Assembly: GCF_001931675.1 (NCBI RefSeq)
Contig: NZ_CP014839.1
Span: 2,666,001 to 2,730,000 of the forward strand
Source: Pandoraea thiooxydans
Lineage (GTDB): Bacteria; Pseudomonadota; Gammaproteobacteria; Burkholderiales; Burkholderiaceae
Direction: 5' to 3'
Length of the DNA: 64,000 nucleotides
Shown in pieces: positions 38,819-49,524 of this stretch (position 1 is its first letter; every line of letters begins with the position of its first letter). A program made the position numbers and the translations under genes. Below the pieces are notes generated by a model, which saw nothing but the letters and a program-made list of their open reading frames with translations, was not told the DNA's origin and made no database searches.

Positions 38819-40975
38819 TTACTGCGCCGGCGCCTCGGACTCCGACGAGCGCTTGACCAGCGGCGTGCCCTGCTCTTCCGGTGTCAGTGCCTTGACGGAC
38901 AGACGCAGACGGCCCTTGTCATCATGCTGGATCACCTTGACACGCACCGCCTGGCCTTCCTTGAGCCATTCGTTGATGTCCTTGATTCGCTCGTTGGCGA
39001 TCTCGGAGATGTGCAGCAAACCGTCCTTGCCCGGCAGGACGCTGACGATCGCGCCGAACTCGAGCAGCTTCAGCACGGTACCGTCGTAGACCTGCCCCAC
39101 TTCGACTTCAGCCGTGATGGCTTCGATGCGACGCTTGGCCTCGGCCATGCCCTCCGAATTGGTGCTGGCGATGGTCACCACACCGTCGTCGGAGATGTCG
39201 ATACTGGTGCCGGTTTCCTCGGTCAGCGCACGAATCACCGAGCCGCCCTTGCCGATCACATCGCGGATCTTTTCCGGATTGATCTTGAGCGACACCATGC
39301 GCGGCGCGAACTCGGACAACTCGGTACGGGCACCCGATACGGCGTCCTGCATCTTGCCGAGGATGTGCATGCGGCCTTCCTTGGCTTGCGCCAGCGCGAC
39401 CTGCATGATTTCCTTGGTGATGCCCTGGATCTTGATATCCATCTGCAGCGCGGTCACGCCATCGGCGGTACCGGCCACCTTGAAATCCATATCGCCGAGG
39501 TGATCTTCGTCACCCAGAATATCGGTAAGGACGGCGAACTTGTTACCCTCGAGAATCAGGCCCATGGCGATGCCGGCGACGTGCGCCTTCATCGGCACGC
39601 CGGCATCCATCAGCGCGAGGCAGCCGCCGCACACCGAAGCCATCGACGACGAACCGTTCGACTCAGTGATTTCCGATACGACACGAATCGAATAGCCGAA
39701 TTCCTGCTCGCTCGGCAAGCAGGCCAGCAGCGCTCGCTTGGCCAGACGCCCATGGCCGATCTCGCGGCGCTTGGGCGAACCGACACGCCCCGTCTCGCCG
39801 GTGGCGAACGGCGGCATATTGTAGTGAAGCATGAAGCGGTCGCGGTACTCGCCTTGCAGCGCATCGATGATCTGCTCGTCGCCCTTGGTACCCAGGGTCG
39901 CGACGACCAGCGCTTGCGTTTCGCCGCGCGTGAACAGCGCCGAGCCATGGGTGCGCGGCAGCACGCCGGTGCGAATGCTGATCGGGCGGACCGTGCGGGT
40001 ATCACGGCCGTCGATACGCGGCTCGCCATTGAGGATCTGGCTGCGCACGATGCGCGCCTCGAGATCGAACAGGATGTTATCGACTTCGACGTCGTCGGGG
40101 GCGGCCGCGCCATTCGCGGCAGCTTGCTCGGCCAGCTTGGTCTTGACCTGAGCATACACACCGCGAACCTGCTGGGTGCGAGCCTGCTTTTCGCGCACTT
40201 GATAAGCGGCGCGCAAATCCTGCTCGGCCAGCGCCAACACATTGGCGATCAGCGGCTCGTTCTTGGCCGACGGCGTCCAGTCCCATTCCGGCTTGCCGCC
40301 TTCGCGCACCAGTTCGTGAATCGCGTTGATGGCCGTTTGCATTTGTTCGTGGCCGAACACGACCGCGCCCAGCATGACATCTTCCGGCAATTGGTCGGCT
40401 TCCGATTCGACCATCAAGACCGCGCGCTCGGTACCGGCGACCACCAGGTCCAGTCGCGACGACGCGATTTGCGTGCGCGTCGGATTCAGGACGTACTGGT
40501 TGTCGATGTAGGCGACCCGTGCCGCGCCAACCGGTCCGTTGAACGGCAGGCCGGAGACGGCCAGCGCAGCCGAGGCGCCGATCAGGGCCGGAATATCGGT
40601 CGGCACTTCCGGATTGATCGACAAAACGTGAATGACGATCTGGACTTCGTTGTAGTAGCCCTCCGGAAACAACGGGCGAATCGGACGATCGATCAGGCGG
40701 GAGGTCAGCGTCTCGTTCTCGGACGGGCGGCCTTCGCGCTTGAAGAAGCCGCCGGGGATCTTGCCGGCCGAATAGGTTTTTTCGATGTAATCGACGGTCA
40801 GCGGGAAGAAGTCCTGACCCGGCTTAGCATTCTTGGCGCCCACCACGGTGGCCAACACAACGGTTTCATCGATGTCCACCAGAACGGCACCGCTGGCCTG
40901 ACGAGCGATTTCGCCCGTTTCCAGGCGTACCGTGTGCTGTCCCCACTGGAAGGTTTTCACGATTTTATTGAACAT
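38819..40975 (-). CDS. pnp: Polyribonucleotide nucleotidyltransferase (PNPase)
   Basis: Phosphorolytic 3'-5' exoribonuclease of mRNA decay, also a degradosome component (718 aa). It has two RNase PH-like domains (first around residues 8-140, second 310-545 with [17 protein letters not shown]), then a KH domain with the GKGG loop in [12 protein letters not shown] near 560, and a C-terminal S1 domain ([20 protein letters not shown] near 622). The start [12 protein letters not shown] at 40975 is preceded by AGGAG. It follows rpsO, the classic pair, with a large hairpin between them that may be a processing or termination site. Confidence 0.98.
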   Translation of the reverse strand: MFNKIVKTFQWGQHTVRLETGEIARQASGAVLVDIDETVVLATVVGAKNAKPGQDFFPLTVDYIEKTYSAGKIPGGFFKREGRPSENETLTSRLIDRPIRPLFPEGYYNEVQIVIHVLSINPEVPTDIPALIGASAALAVSGLPFNGPVGAARVAYIDNQYVLNPTRTQIASSRLDLVVAGTERAVLMVESEADQLPEDVMLGAVVFGHEQMQTAINAIHELVREGGKPEWDWTPSAKNEPLIANVLALAEQDLRAAYQVREKQARTQQVRGVYAQVKTKLAEQAAANGAAAPDDVEVDNILFDLEARIVRSQILNGEPRIDGRDTRTVRPISIRTGVLPRTHGSALFTRGETQALVVATLGTKGDEQIIDALQGEYRDRFMLHYNMPPFATGETGRVGSPKRREIGHGRLAKRALLACLPSEQEFGYSIRVVSEITESNGSSSMASVCGGCLALMDAGVPMKAHVAGIAMGLILEGNKFAVLTDILGDEDHLGDMDFKVAGTADGVTALQMDIKIQGITKEIMQVALAQAKEGRMHILGKMQDAVSGARTELSEFAPRMVSLKINPEKIRDVIGKGGSVIRALTEETGTSIDISDDGVVTIASTNSEGMAEAKRRIEAITAEVEVGQVYDGTVLKLLEFGAIVSVLPGKDGLLHISEIANERIKDINEWLKEGQAVRVKVIQHDDKGRLRLSVKALTPEEQGTPLVKRSSESEAPAQ

Positions 40976-41183
40976 TTGCACTCCTGTATCGAGTCGCGCT
41001 CATTGGTGCAGCGGCGCGACAACGCTGCCGGGCAAACCCGACGAATCGTAGGGGGAGTGTTATGCCATTCCAACAACCGCCGCACCGTTTCAGTGCTGGT
41101 CTGGCTCGCTGCTGGAATGACACAAGTCCTACTTGCCGGGGTCCCGAGAATTCAGGCAAAACACTGTGCCAGCGCTTTGCCGC

Positions 41184-41224
41184 CAAAAAGCAAAATGCCT
41201 GCATCAGCGTGCTGATACAGGCAT
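41184..41224 (-). terminator. Long hairpin in the rpsO-pnp spacer
   Basis: On the minus strand ATGCCTGTATCAG pairs with CTGATGCAGGCAT (one mismatch) around CACG, followed by TTTTGCTTTTT. In E. coli the rpsO-pnp spacer holds an attenuating terminator and an RNase III site that controls pnp; this structure is in the corresponding place, 20 bp after the rpsO stop. Confidence 0.8.
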
Positions 41225-41244
41225 CTTCAATCAATTCCTCCGGC

Positions 41245-41514
41245 TTACTTGCGCAGCCCGAGCTTTTCGATCAACGAACGATAGCGGTCGGCGTCCTTAC
41301 CCTTCAGGTAGTCGAGCAGCTTGCGGCGGCGGCTCACCATACGCAGCAAACCGCGACGGCTGTGGTGATCCTTCATGTGCGCCTTGAAATGCGGCGTCAG
41401 TTCATTGATGCGCGCCGTCAAGAGGGCAACCTGAACTTCGGGCGAACCGGTATCCTTGGCGCCTCGCGCGTATTGCGCAACGACGTCCGATTTTTTGATG
41501 TCTGCAACTGACAT
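41245..41514 (-). CDS. rpsO: 30S ribosomal protein S15
   Basis: Primary 16S rRNA-binding protein of the platform (89 aa). The sequence [20 protein letters not shown] begins in the usual way, and the central [20 protein letters not shown] with its HHSRRGL helix-turn is the rRNA contact region. A TATAAT on the minus strand at 41628-41623 could be its -10, giving a leader near 100 nt; S15 often represses its own mRNA through such leaders. Directly upstream of pnp. Confidence 0.98.
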   Translation of the reverse strand: MSVADIKKSDVVAQYARGAKDTGSPEVQVALLTARINELTPHFKAHMKDHHSRRGLLRMVSRRRKLLDYLKGKDADRYRSLIEKLGLRK

Positions 41515-41749
41515 TGATTTTCCTTAAATGAACAAGCGGTCACGGAAGAAGGGCCGTGCCGTGGATTTACAAAAACCGCGCCTGATGAAATGCAAAAAAC
41601 GCGGTTCAACTGCAAGTGCAGGATTATATGGCAAAAATCCCCTGATTGCCAGCACCACTCGCCCCGAAATACTCGGCGGCCATACCGCGTCGCCACCATC
41701 GCCCGCTCAGGCAGCGCATAATGAGGGCCAGGACGACCAAGGAGGAAAC

Positions 41750-42283
41750 ATGGCATTCTTGCGACGCATCGTCCGCCTTGCCCAGACTCGCAGAGGGTCG
41801 CTGGCCGCGTTGCTGGTGGCGGGCTGCCTGGCGGGCTGCACCCCGATTTGGCAGACCATTCCCGCGGGCGTATCCCGCGCGGACGTCGAAACCCGCCTCG
41901 GCACGCCGCGCGAGGTATATCAATTGCCAGATGGCGTCACGCGCTGGCTCTACCCGACCCGCCCATACGGCCAGCACACGATCGCCGTCGATTTCGACGC
42001 GCATGGCCGGGTGTTGCACGTGCAGGATGTCATGACCAGTCGGGCGTTCGACCAGGCCCAGATCGGCAAATGGACCGAGGACGACGTCCGGCGGCGTTTC
42101 GGCATTCCAGTGGAAACCGCCTATTTCCCGCTCATGAAGCGCGAAGTCTGGACTTACCGCTTCAAGCAATATGGCACCTGGGACATGCTGATGCATTTCT
42201 ATTTCAGTCCGGACGGCATATTGCGCATGACCCAGACCACCCCCGATCCGCTGCACGACCCCGATCGGCGGTTGCTGTTCTGA
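41750..42283 (+). CDS. Putative outer-membrane lipoprotein, BamE-like
   Basis: Exported protein of 177 aa. After a basic start (MAFLRRIVRLAQTRRG) comes a hydrophobic stretch and a lipobox, LVAGC or LAGC, giving a lipidated cysteine at about residue 25 or 29. The mature part holds two similar modules: PAGVSRADVETRLGTPREVYQLPDG and then WTEDDVRRRFGIPVETAYFPL. The helix-turn-strand pattern resembles BamE/SmpA-fold lipoproteins, although similarity is weak. GGAGGA precedes the ATG. It is on the strand opposite to its neighbours rpsO and leuA. Confidence 0.8.
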   Translation: MAFLRRIVRLAQTRRGSLAALLVAGCLAGCTPIWQTIPAGVSRADVETRLGTPREVYQLPDGVTRWLYPTRPYGQHTIAVDFDAHGRVLHVQDVMTSRAFDQAQIGKWTEDDVRRRFGIPVETAYFPLMKREVWTYRFKQYGTWDMLMHFYFSPDGILRMTQTTPDPLHDPDRRLLF

Positions 42284-42302
42284 CATCGGCCCTGCCGTAA
42301 TG

Positions 42303-42332
42303 CAAACGGCGCCCTCTTCGGGGCGCCGTTTG
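42303..42332. terminator. Bidirectional terminator, lipoprotein / leuA
   Basis: AACGGCGCCC and GGGCGCCGTT form a 10-bp stem around a short loop between two convergent genes, flanked by AA on one side and TT on the other. Confidence 0.75.
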
Positions 42333-42364
42333 TGCATCGGGGGCGTGCCACCCCTGCCAACGTA

Positions 42365-43909
42365 TCAGGGTGTCAATTGCGGGTTCAACTTCTCCGCCTT
42401 CGAGTACAACTTGTTCAGCGCCGAAAGATACGCCTTGGCCGACGCCGCGACGATGTCGGGATCGGTACCGACGCCGTTGACGATGCGGCCGGCCTTGGAC
42501 AGGCGCACCGTCACCTCGCCTTGCGACTGCGTGCCGGTGGTGATTGCGTTGACCGAATAGAGCACCAGTTCAGCACCGCTCTTGACCTGTCCCTCGATCG
42601 CGTTGAACGTCGCATCCACCGGCCCATTGCCGTCGGCCTCTCCGGTCTGCTCGGAGCCGGCTGCCTGGAACACCACGCGCGCATGCGGGCGCTCGCCAGT
42701 CTCCGAATGCTGCGACAGCGAGACGAATTCGAAGTGCTCGCCGCTGCCGGTCTGCGCTTCGTTCGACACGATCGCCAGAATGTCTTCGTCGAAAATTTCT
42801 GCTTTCTGATCCGCAAGTTCCTTGAAGCGGGCAAAAGCACTGTTGACCTCACCCTCGGAATCCAGCGCGATGCCCAGCTCCTGCAGACGCTGCTTGAAAG
42901 CGTTGCGGCCGGACAGCTTGCCCAGCACGATTTTGTTGGTGCTCCAGCCCACGTCCTCGGCCCGCATGATTTCGTAGGTGTCCCGTGCCTTGAGCACCCC
43001 GTCCTGGTGAATGCCCGAAGCATGAGCAAAGGCATTGGCGCCGACCACCGCCTTGTTGGGCTGCACCACGAAACCGGTAATCTGGGAGACCAGCTTGGAG
43101 GCCGGTACGATTTGAGTCGTGTCGATGCCGAGGTCGAGCCCGAAGTAATCCCGGCGCGTCTTGACCGCCATCACGATCTCTTCGAGCGAGGTATTGCCGG
43201 CGCGCTCGCCCAGACCGTTGATGGTGCACTCGACCTGCCGCGCGCCGCCGATTTTCACGCCGGCCAGTGAATTCGCGACCGCCATGCCCAAATCATTGTG
43301 GCAATGCACCGACCATACCGCCTTGTCCGAATTGGGTACGCGCTCGCGCAGCGTGCGAATCAATTGGCCGTACAGTTCCGGCACGCCGTAACCAACCGTG
43401 TCGGTGACGTTGATGGTGGTGGCGCCTTCGTTGATCACGGTCTCCAGCACCCGGCACAGGAAATCCATGTCCGAACGGCTGCCGTCCTCGGGGGAAAACT
43501 CGATGTTGTCGGTAAATTGGCGCGCAAATCGCACCGCCAGTTTGGCCTGTTCCAACACCTGCTCCGGCGTCATGCGCAGCTTCTTTTCCATGTGCAGCGG
43601 AGAAGTCGCGATGAACGTGTGGATTCGTGAGGAGTTGGCGTCCTTGAGCGCCTCCGCGGCACGCCCGATGTCCCGGTCGTTGGCGCGCGCCAGGCTGCAT
43701 ACCGTGCTGTCCTTGATCAACCCGGCAATAGCCTTGATCGCATCGAAATCGCCATTGGAGCTGGCGGCGAATCCGGCCTCGATGACGTCGACTTTCAGGC
43801 GTTCGAGCTGACGGGCGATGCGAATTTTTTCTTCCTTTGTCATCGATGCGCCGGGCGACTGCTCGCCGTCGCGCAACGTCGTATCGAACACAATCAGCTT
43901 GTCAGCCAT
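42365..43909 (-). CDS. leuA: 2-isopropylmalate synthase
   Basis: First committed step of leucine synthesis: acetyl-CoA plus 2-oxoisovalerate (514 aa). The HMGL-like catalytic barrel has [17 protein letters not shown] near residue 8 (metal aspartate and catalytic arginine/aspartate) and the HxH metal pair in [15 protein letters not shown] near 203. The last 130 residues form the LeuA regulatory dimer domain that binds leucine for feedback inhibition. The ATG has AGGAGAAG in front. It lacks the ilvBHC-psd-pssA genes that I recall directly upstream in Burkholderia and Ralstonia; instead a 297-bp leader region precedes it. Confidence 0.97.
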   Translation of the reverse strand: MADKLIVFDTTLRDGEQSPGASMTKEEKIRIARQLERLKVDVIEAGFAASSNGDFDAIKAIAGLIKDSTVCSLARANDRDIGRAAEALKDANSSRIHTFIATSPLHMEKKLRMTPEQVLEQAKLAVRFARQFTDNIEFSPEDGSRSDMDFLCRVLETVINEGATTINVTDTVGYGVPELYGQLIRTLRERVPNSDKAVWSVHCHNDLGMAVANSLAGVKIGGARQVECTINGLGERAGNTSLEEIVMAVKTRRDYFGLDLGIDTTQIVPASKLVSQITGFVVQPNKAVVGANAFAHASGIHQDGVLKARDTYEIMRAEDVGWSTNKIVLGKLSGRNAFKQRLQELGIALDSEGEVNSAFARFKELADQKAEIFDEDILAIVSNEAQTGSGEHFEFVSLSQHSETGERPHARVVFQAAGSEQTGEADGNGPVDATFNAIEGQVKSGAELVLYSVNAITTGTQSQGEVTVRLSKAGRIVNGVGTDPDIVAASAKAYLSALNKLYSKAEKLNPQLTP

Positions 43910-44206
43910 TTTTCTTCTCCTGTGGGGATCGTCGGTGCTTTGAATTCAGAATGTTTCCAGCCTGGGCCAGACAAAAAAATCGTGCTTGGAATACGCCGGG
44001 GGCGAAGTGCGAAAACGATAACAGCGTATTCAGCAGCGCGTCGAGCGCAATAGCAGCCCCGGCTCGACCAAAGGTAGCGGGCTGGCTGGCAAATGCGAGA
44101 CGAAGGGACTGGCCGCAGACCGGGCCGAACGAAAGTTCATGGCGCAAATATAGACGCAAATAGGGTTTTCCGCAACGCCGCGCAGCCCTGTCCGAGGGCC
44201 CGATTT
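43910..44206 (-). promoter_or_regulatory. Long leader region of leuA with possible leucine attenuator
   Basis: This gene-poor stretch upstream of leuA contains, on the minus strand, a 36-codon frame (44140-44030) with six Leu codons, three in a row near its end (CTG CTA TTG). Its TGA overlaps an 8-bp stem GAATACGC...GCGTATTC, and downstream ATCGT/ACGAT brackets lead directly into seven T. The arrangement resembles transcription attenuation by leader translation, but there is no good ribosome binding site for the short frame, and another frame across the region is also open. Confidence 0.35.
44030..44140 (-). CDS. Candidate leuA leader peptide (36 aa)
   Basis: Short frame starting MNFRSARSAASPFV and ending EPGLLLRSTRC. 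Six of 36 codons are leucine, and the run of three uses the less common CTA and TTG. The position, 120 bp before leuA, and the abutting hairpin are what one expects of an attenuator leader. The lack of a clear ribosome binding site and the generally Pro/Ala/Ser-rich content count against it. Confidence 0.3.
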   Translation of the reverse strand: MNFRSARSAASPFVSHLPASPLPLVEPGLLLRSTRC

Positions 44207-45415
44207 TCAACCGTTTTCGGCGGCAATGGCACTTGCCGCAGCCACCGCCGAAGCCCATGCCCACTGGAAATTGTAGCCGCCCAACCAGCCGGTCACGTCG
44301 ACCACTTCGCCGATGAAATACAGGCCCCGCACGGCATTGGCCTGCATCGAGGCAGACGACAGTGCGCGCGTGTCGACCCCGCCGCGCGTGACTTCGGCCT
44401 TGCGCCACCCCTCCGAGCCGCACGGCTTGAGTGTCCAATGGTTCAGTGCTGCCGCCATGCGGCGCAGCGCCTTATCCGGCAACTCACTGGTGCGCGCCTG
44501 TGCCGGCAGCCCCTGGTGGCGGATCCAGACATCGGCAAGGCGGGACGGCAGCCATTGCGCCAGAAGATTCGACAGGTGCTTGCGCGACGCCGCCTTGCCC
44601 TCGAGCAGCAAGGGCTCGGCTGACGCGGCCGGCAACAGGTCGAGCTCAATGGCTTCACCCGGTTGCCAATAGCTCGAGATTTGCAGGATCGCCGGCCCGG
44701 AAAGACCGCGATGCGTGAATAACAGATCTTCGACGAAGCTGCCGCGCGAGCGCCCGGCCCCGGTCTCGACCCGTACTTCCAGCGAGACCCCGGCCAGCTC
44801 GGCAAATGGCTCCCAAGTGGCGGCGTCGAACATCAGCGGCACCAGCGCCGGACGAGGTTCGACCACCGGCAAGTCGAACTGCCTGGCCAGGCGATACCCC
44901 CAATCGGTCGCGCCGATTTTCGGGATCGACAAACCGCCGGTGGCCACCACCAGATGCCGGGCGAGCAACTCGCCGCCGTCAGCGGCGATCCGGAACGCGT
45001 CGCCACTGCGCGTCACCTCGCTGACACGACAGGGCATGCGCCAGTGCACCCGTCCGGCGTCGCACTCACGTCGCAGCATGGCGATGATGTCCTCGCTCGA
45101 GTCGTCGCAGAACAGTTGTCCCTTGTGCTTTTCGTGCCACCGAATGCGATGGCGTCGCAGCAGTTCCAGAAAGTCTTGCGGGGTATAGCGGGCCAGTGCA
45201 GAGCGGCAAAAATGCGGGTTTTCGGACAAAAAATTAGCCGGGCCGGCATGAAGGTTGGTGAAATTGCAGCGACCGCCCCCGGAGATGCGGATTTTCTCGG
45301 CCAATTTCTCCGCATGATCGATGATAACCACGCGCAACCCCGCCTGCCCGGCCCGCGCCGCGCACATCATGCCGGCCGCTCCGGCCCCCACTACCGCCAC
45401 ATCGAATTTATCCAT
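44207..45415 (-). CDS. BaiN/RdsA family NAD(P)/FAD-dependent oxidoreductase
   Basis: HI0933-type flavoprotein (402 aa). The FAD-binding GxGxxG lies at the start (VAVVGAGAAGMMCAARAGQ), followed by the family mark KIRISGGGRCNFTNLHAG near residue 40. The C-terminus LYFIGEVVDVTGWLGGYNFQWAWASG-like segment closes the FAD site. The start MDKFDVAVVG at 45415 replaces an 80-residue upstream extension that overlaps tsaD on the other strand. The physiological substrate of this widespread family is largely unknown. Confidence 0.92.
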   Translation of the reverse strand: MDKFDVAVVGAGAAGMMCAARAGQAGLRVVIIDHAEKLAEKIRISGGGRCNFTNLHAGPANFLSENPHFCRSALARYTPQDFLELLRRHRIRWHEKHKGQLFCDDSSEDIIAMLRRECDAGRVHWRMPCRVSEVTRSGDAFRIAADGGELLARHLVVATGGLSIPKIGATDWGYRLARQFDLPVVEPRPALVPLMFDAATWEPFAELAGVSLEVRVETGAGRSRGSFVEDLLFTHRGLSGPAILQISSYWQPGEAIELDLLPAASAEPLLLEGKAASRKHLSNLLAQWLPSRLADVWIRHQGLPAQARTSELPDKALRRMAAALNHWTLKPCGSEGWRKAEVTRGGVDTRALSSASMQANAVRGLYFIGEVVDVTGWLGGYNFQWAWASAVAAASAIAAENG

Positions 45416-45456
45416 GGCGCGCATTGTACCTGCGGGCGCGGCCGGGACGGCGCTGC

Positions 45457-45462
45457 TATACT
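45457..45462 (+). promoter_or_regulatory. Possible -10 element of tsaD
   Basis: TATACT lies 38 bp before the tsaD ATG in the 85-bp divergent region. A -35 is not obvious (GC-rich sequence upstream). Confidence 0.35.
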
Positions 45463-45500
45463 GGCTGATTGATCCACCGACCTTCTGATTGGCCGTAGCT

Positions 45501-46529
45501 ATGCTGGTGTTGGGTATCGAGAGTTCTTGCGACGAGACCGGGCTTGCCTTGTATGACACCGAGGCGGGTCTGCTTGCCCACGCGCTGCATTCCCAGATTG
45601 CCATGCACCAGGAATACGGCGGCGTGGTGCCGGAACTTGCCTCGCGCGACCACATCCGCCGCGCCTTGCCGCTGCTCGATCAGGTCTTGCTGGAGGCCGG
45701 CAAGACGCGCCAGGACATCGACGCCATCGCCTACACGCAAGGTCCCGGGCTGGCTGGCGCCCTGCTCGTCGGCGCCAGCCTGGCCAACGCGCTGGCTTTT
45801 GCGCTGGATATCCCCGTGGTTCCGGTCCACCATCTGGAAGGTCACCTGCTCTCGCCGCTACTGTCGGCCGATCCGCCGGCTTTTCCGTTTGTCGCGCTGC
45901 TGGTGTCGGGCGGTCATACGCAGTTGATGGAAGTCGACGGCTTTGCCCATTACACGATTCTCGGCGAGACACTCGATGACGCCGCCGGCGAGGCGTTCGA
46001 CAAAACCGCCAAACTGCTGGGGCTGAGCTACCCCGGCGGCCCGGCCATCTCGCGCATGGCGGAGTTCGGTATTCCCGGGCAATACAAACTGCCTCGCCCG
46101 ATGCTGCACTCAGGCAACCTGGACTTCAGCTTCAGTGGCTTGAAGACCGCGGTGCTGACCCAGGTGCGCAATGCCGGCACCAATATTTGCGATCAATACA
46201 AAGCCGATCTGGCGCGCGCGTTTGTCGACGCCATCGTCGAGGTACTGGTGGCAAAGTCGCTGGCGGCCCTGAAGCAAACGCACCTGAAAACGCTGGTGGT
46301 GGCCGGCGGCGTGGGCGCCAATAGCCAGTTGCGCGAGGCGCTGAACAACGCGGCCCGGCAACGAGGCTACCGCGTGCATTATCCCGAATTGGCGTTTTGC
46401 ACCGACAACGGTGCGATGATTGCCTTTGCCGGCGCGATGCGGCTCAAGCACTGGCCCCAAACCGCCGACACGCGCTATGAGTACACCGTTCGCCCCCGTT
46501 GGGATCTGGCCGAGGTCATGCTGCCGTGA
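45501..46529 (+). CDS. tsaD: tRNA N6-adenosine threonylcarbamoyltransferase
   Basis: Transfers threonylcarbamoyl to A37 of ANN-decoding tRNAs with TsaB/TsaE (342 aa). It has the ASKHA-fold start [18 protein letters not shown] and the iron-binding histidines H111 and H115 in VHHLEGH, the same positions as in E. coli. The nucleotide loop is [14 protein letters not shown] near residue 269, and the third ligand aspartate is in [11 protein letters not shown]. The ATG at 45501 is the family start although no good ribosome binding site is visible. It is essential in most bacteria. Confidence 0.97.
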   Translation: MLVLGIESSCDETGLALYDTEAGLLAHALHSQIAMHQEYGGVVPELASRDHIRRALPLLDQVLLEAGKTRQDIDAIAYTQGPGLAGALLVGASLANALAFALDIPVVPVHHLEGHLLSPLLSADPPAFPFVALLVSGGHTQLMEVDGFAHYTILGETLDDAAGEAFDKTAKLLGLSYPGGPAISRMAEFGIPGQYKLPRPMLHSGNLDFSFSGLKTAVLTQVRNAGTNICDQYKADLARAFVDAIVEVLVAKSLAALKQTHLKTLVVAGGVGANSQLREALNNAARQRGYRVHYPELAFCTDNGAMIAFAGAMRLKHWPQTADTRYEYTVRPRWDLAEVMLP

Positions 46530-46562
46530 GGCCATCGGCCTCACTCCACACCGTCTTGCGCC

Positions 46563-46597
46563 ATAAAAAAACCGCCTGGTCGAGAGGCGGTTTTTTA
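46563..46597. terminator. Bidirectional terminator, tsaD / folE2
   Basis: AAACCGCC and GGCGGTTT form an 8-bp stem around a 7-9-nt loop, with A7 to the left and T6 to the right, between convergent genes. Confidence 0.92.
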
Positions 46598-46626
46598 TTT
46601 GATGGCGATCCTGCCGGTCGAGCAGA

Positions 46627-47436
46627 TCATGCGTCAATACGCTTGTCCCGCTCGATAACCGCATAGGCGCTGTGGTTGTGGATCGACTCGAAGTTCTCGG
46701 CTTCGAGCACATACGCCACAATGCGCGGCTCTTCGTTCAGGCGGCGCGCCACGTCACGCACCAGATCTTCAACGAACTTCGGATTATCGTAGGCGCGCTC
46801 GGTGACGAACTTCTCGTCCGGGCGCTTGAGCAATCCCCACAACTCGCACGATGCCTCTTCTTCTGCCATGCGCACGATCTCCTCGACGCTGACGTCGGCC
46901 GCCAATTCTGCGGTGATCGTCACGTGCGAGCGCTGGTTGTGAGCGCCATAGTCCGAAATCTTCTTCGAGCACGGGCACAGGCTGGTGACCGGCACCAACA
47001 CTTTGAGCCAGCAGCGCGCAACCCCTTCACGCAATTCTCCGACCAGCGCCACCTCGTAATCCATCAGGCTTTGCACGCCGGAAATCGGCGCTGTCTTGGT
47101 GATGAAATACGGGAAAGTCACTTCGATGCGCCCTGCCGTCGCTTCCAGCTTCTCCAGCATGCCGGCCAGCATACTGCGGAAGCCGGCCAGATCGAGGGGC
47201 GTCTTGCGCTCCTCGAGCAACGCCACGAAACGCGACATATGCGTGCCTTTTTGTTCGGCCGGCAGATGAACGTCCATATTGAATACGCCGACGGTCGCCT
47301 GCACCTGGCCGTCGGGCGTTCTGAGCGTAAGCGGATGACGCACCGCGCGCACCCCGACCCGTTGGATCGGAATCTGGCGCGTATCGACGCTGCTCTGCAC
47401 GTCGGGCATCACGAAAGCGGGGTTCATCTGATTCAT
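46627..47436 (-). CDS. folE2: GTP cyclohydrolase FolE2 (type IB)
   Basis: Converts GTP to dihydroneopterin triphosphate for folate and queuosine precursors (269 aa). It is the metal-flexible type IB enzyme, unrelated in detail to FolE1; the catalytic cysteine is in [13 protein letters not shown] near residue 150, with QRSHVTI following. AAGGA lies nine bases before the first of two in-frame ATGs. It is the last gene of the xseB-ispA-dxs-folE2 group, 120 bp after dxs. In other bacteria FolE2 is often a zinc-sparing enzyme; interestingly rpmE2, also zinc-free, is in the same window. Confidence 0.95.
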   Translation of the reverse strand: MNQMNPAFVMPDVQSSVDTRQIPIQRVGVRAVRHPLTLRTPDGQVQATVGVFNMDVHLPAEQKGTHMSRFVALLEERKTPLDLAGFRSMLAGMLEKLEATAGRIEVTFPYFITKTAPISGVQSLMDYEVALVGELREGVARCWLKVLVPVTSLCPCSKKISDYGAHNQRSHVTITAELAADVSVEEIVRMAEEEASCELWGLLKRPDEKFVTERAYDNPKFVEDLVRDVARRLNEEPRIVAYVLEAENFESIHNHSAYAVIERDKRIDA

Positions 47437-47556
47437 CTGTATTTTTCCTTTAGCACACGGATTGCCTCGCCGGACAAATACCGCGGGCTAAAAACCTTCT
47501 GGCTTGAACAAGCAATGACGACAATATGAGCCTCGGCTCAGCCGGCGACAGGCTCG

Positions 47557-49470
47557 TCAAGCCACCAACTTGGTCACGCCGTCCGTCTTTTCAAGCGGCT
47601 TCACGCCGGTCAGTTTGAAACGCGCAACGATTGACTCGGTGATGCCGGCGGCATTGAGCCCGCACATGGCAAGCAATTGAGCCGGATCCCCGTGATCGAT
47701 GAACTTATCGGGCAGCCCCAATTGTAGTATGGGTCGATTAACCCCATCCTCAAGCAGGGATTCCGCGCAGGCCGACCCGGCCCCGCCCATGATGCAGCCC
47801 TCTTCGACGGTGACCAGATAATCGTGCTCGTCGGCCAGGCGCCGCACCAGCTCGGCGTCGATGGGTTTGACGAAACGCATGTTCGCCACCGTGGCATCGA
47901 GCGCCTCGGCGGCCGCCAGGGCTGGTGCCAGCATGCTGCCGAATGCCATGATCGCCACCCGCCGTCCCTTGGGGGCCGACGAGGTGCGGCGAATTTCGCC
48001 CTTGCCGAGCGGCACGGCGGTCATCTCCTGTGCAATGGCCGCGCCAATCCCGGCGCCGCGCGGGTAGCGCACCGCCGCAGGCCCGTCCTGCAGGAAAGCC
48101 GTGTACAACATTTGCCGGCACTCGTTTTCATCCGACGGGGTCATCACGACCATGTTCGGGATGCAGCGCAGATAGGCGATATCGTAGGCGCCCGCGTGCG
48201 TGGCGCCGTCCGCGCCGACCAGTCCAGCGCGATCAAGCGCAAAAACGACCGGCAGATTCTGCAATGCGATATCGTGGATCAGTTGATCGTATGCGCGCTG
48301 CAGGAATGTCGAGTAAATCGCGACGACCGGCTTCATGCCTTCGGTCGCCAAGCCACCGGCAAAAGTGACAGCATGCTGCTCGGCGATGCCGACGTCGAAA
48401 TAACGGTCCGGAAAACGACGCTCGAACTCCACCATGCCCGAGCCTTCACGCATTGCCGGCGTGATGCCCATCAGACGCCCGTCCTTGGCGGCCATGTCGC
48501 ACAGCCAGTCGCCAAATACCTGCGTGTAGGTCTTCTTGCCACCGGTCGAAGGCTTGATGCCCTCGGCCGGGTTGAATTTACCCGGTCCGTGATACAACAC
48601 CGGATCGGCTTCGGCCAGCTTGTAGCCGTACCCCTTGCGCGTGACGACGTGCAGGAATTGCGGGCCTTTCAGGTGTTTGATGTTTTGCAGCGTCGGAATC
48701 AGCGAATCCAGGTCGTGCCCGTCGATCGGCCCGATGTAATTGAAGCCGAATTCCTCGAACAAGGTGGCCGGCACCATCAATCCCTTGGCATGCTCCTCGA
48801 GTTTGCGCGCCAACTCGAGTACCGGCGGCGCCACGCTCAAGACCCGCTCCACGCCCTTTTTCGCTGCGGCATAGAACTGGCCCGACATCAGCCGCGCCAG
48901 ATAACGGTTGAGCGCCCCGACCGGCGGCGAAATCGACATATCGTTGTCGTTCAGGATCACGATCAACGGCAAATCGTCGTAGACGCCGGCATTGTTCATG
49001 GCCTCGAAGACCATGCCGGCGGTCATCGCGCCGTCACCGATCACCGCAATGCTGAAATTCGACTTGCCCTGGGCCTTGGATCCGAGCGCCATGCCCAGCG
49101 CCGCCGAAATCGACGTGCTGGAGTGCGCGGTGCCGAACGTGTCGTAGACCGACTCGCTGCGGCGCGGAAATCCCGAAATGCCGTCGAACTGGCGCAGCGT
49201 CTTCATGCCTTCGCGGCGCCCGGTCAGGATTTTGTGAGGATAGCTCTGGTGGCCAACGTCCCAGACGATGCGGTCTTCCGGGGTGTTGAACACATAATGC
49301 AAGGCGATGGTCAATTCCACCGTGCCAAGATTTGACGACAAGTGCCCGCCCGTGCGCGACACGCTCTCCAGCACGAAAGCGCGCAACTCCTCGGCCAGGG
49401 GCGCGAGTTGGCGGCGCTCGAGCTGGCGCAGCGCTACCGGATCATCAATGGTTTTCAGTAGTTCGTACAT
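47557..49470 (-). CDS. dxs: 1-deoxy-D-xylulose-5-phosphate synthase
   Basis: Thiamine diphosphate enzyme that starts the MEP pathway from pyruvate and glyceraldehyde 3-phosphate (637 aa). It shows [18 protein letters not shown] near residue 68, the ThDP/Mg motif [18 protein letters not shown] near 150, and in the transketolase-like middle domain [18 protein letters not shown] with the catalytic glutamate near 370. The C-terminal domain has [15 protein letters not shown]. It follows ispA by 54 bp; the pair supplies isoprenoid precursors for quinones and undecaprenyl phosphate. Confidence 0.98.
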   Translation of the reverse strand: MYELLKTIDDPVALRQLERRQLAPLAEELRAFVLESVSRTGGHLSSNLGTVELTIALHYVFNTPEDRIVWDVGHQSYPHKILTGRREGMKTLRQFDGISGFPRRSESVYDTFGTAHSSTSISAALGMALGSKAQGKSNFSIAVIGDGAMTAGMVFEAMNNAGVYDDLPLIVILNDNDMSISPPVGALNRYLARLMSGQFYAAAKKGVERVLSVAPPVLELARKLEEHAKGLMVPATLFEEFGFNYIGPIDGHDLDSLIPTLQNIKHLKGPQFLHVVTRKGYGYKLAEADPVLYHGPGKFNPAEGIKPSTGGKKTYTQVFGDWLCDMAAKDGRLMGITPAMREGSGMVEFERRFPDRYFDVGIAEQHAVTFAGGLATEGMKPVVAIYSTFLQRAYDQLIHDIALQNLPVVFALDRAGLVGADGATHAGAYDIAYLRCIPNMVVMTPSDENECRQMLYTAFLQDGPAAVRYPRGAGIGAAIAQEMTAVPLGKGEIRRTSSAPKGRRVAIMAFGSMLAPALAAAEALDATVANMRFVKPIDAELVRRLADEHDYLVTVEEGCIMGGAGSACAESLLEDGVNRPILQLGLPDKFIDHGDPAQLLAMCGLNAAGITESIVARFKLTGVKPLEKTDGVTKLVA

Positions 49471-49524
49471 CGTCGTTCCATATTGAGCGGGTTGCCAACA
49501 CCGCGCCGATTCTGTCGGGCATGA

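Noticed and set aside
38924-41215. 763-codon plus-strand frame over pnp
   Set aside because: His/Arg/Asp-rich shadow typical of antisense to GC-rich genes; pnp and rpsO are certain.
43902-44438. 178-codon minus-strand frame overlapping the leuA leader and the BaiN-type gene
   Set aside because: It runs through another gene in a different frame and has no start signal; only the short Leu-rich frame is kept as a candidate.
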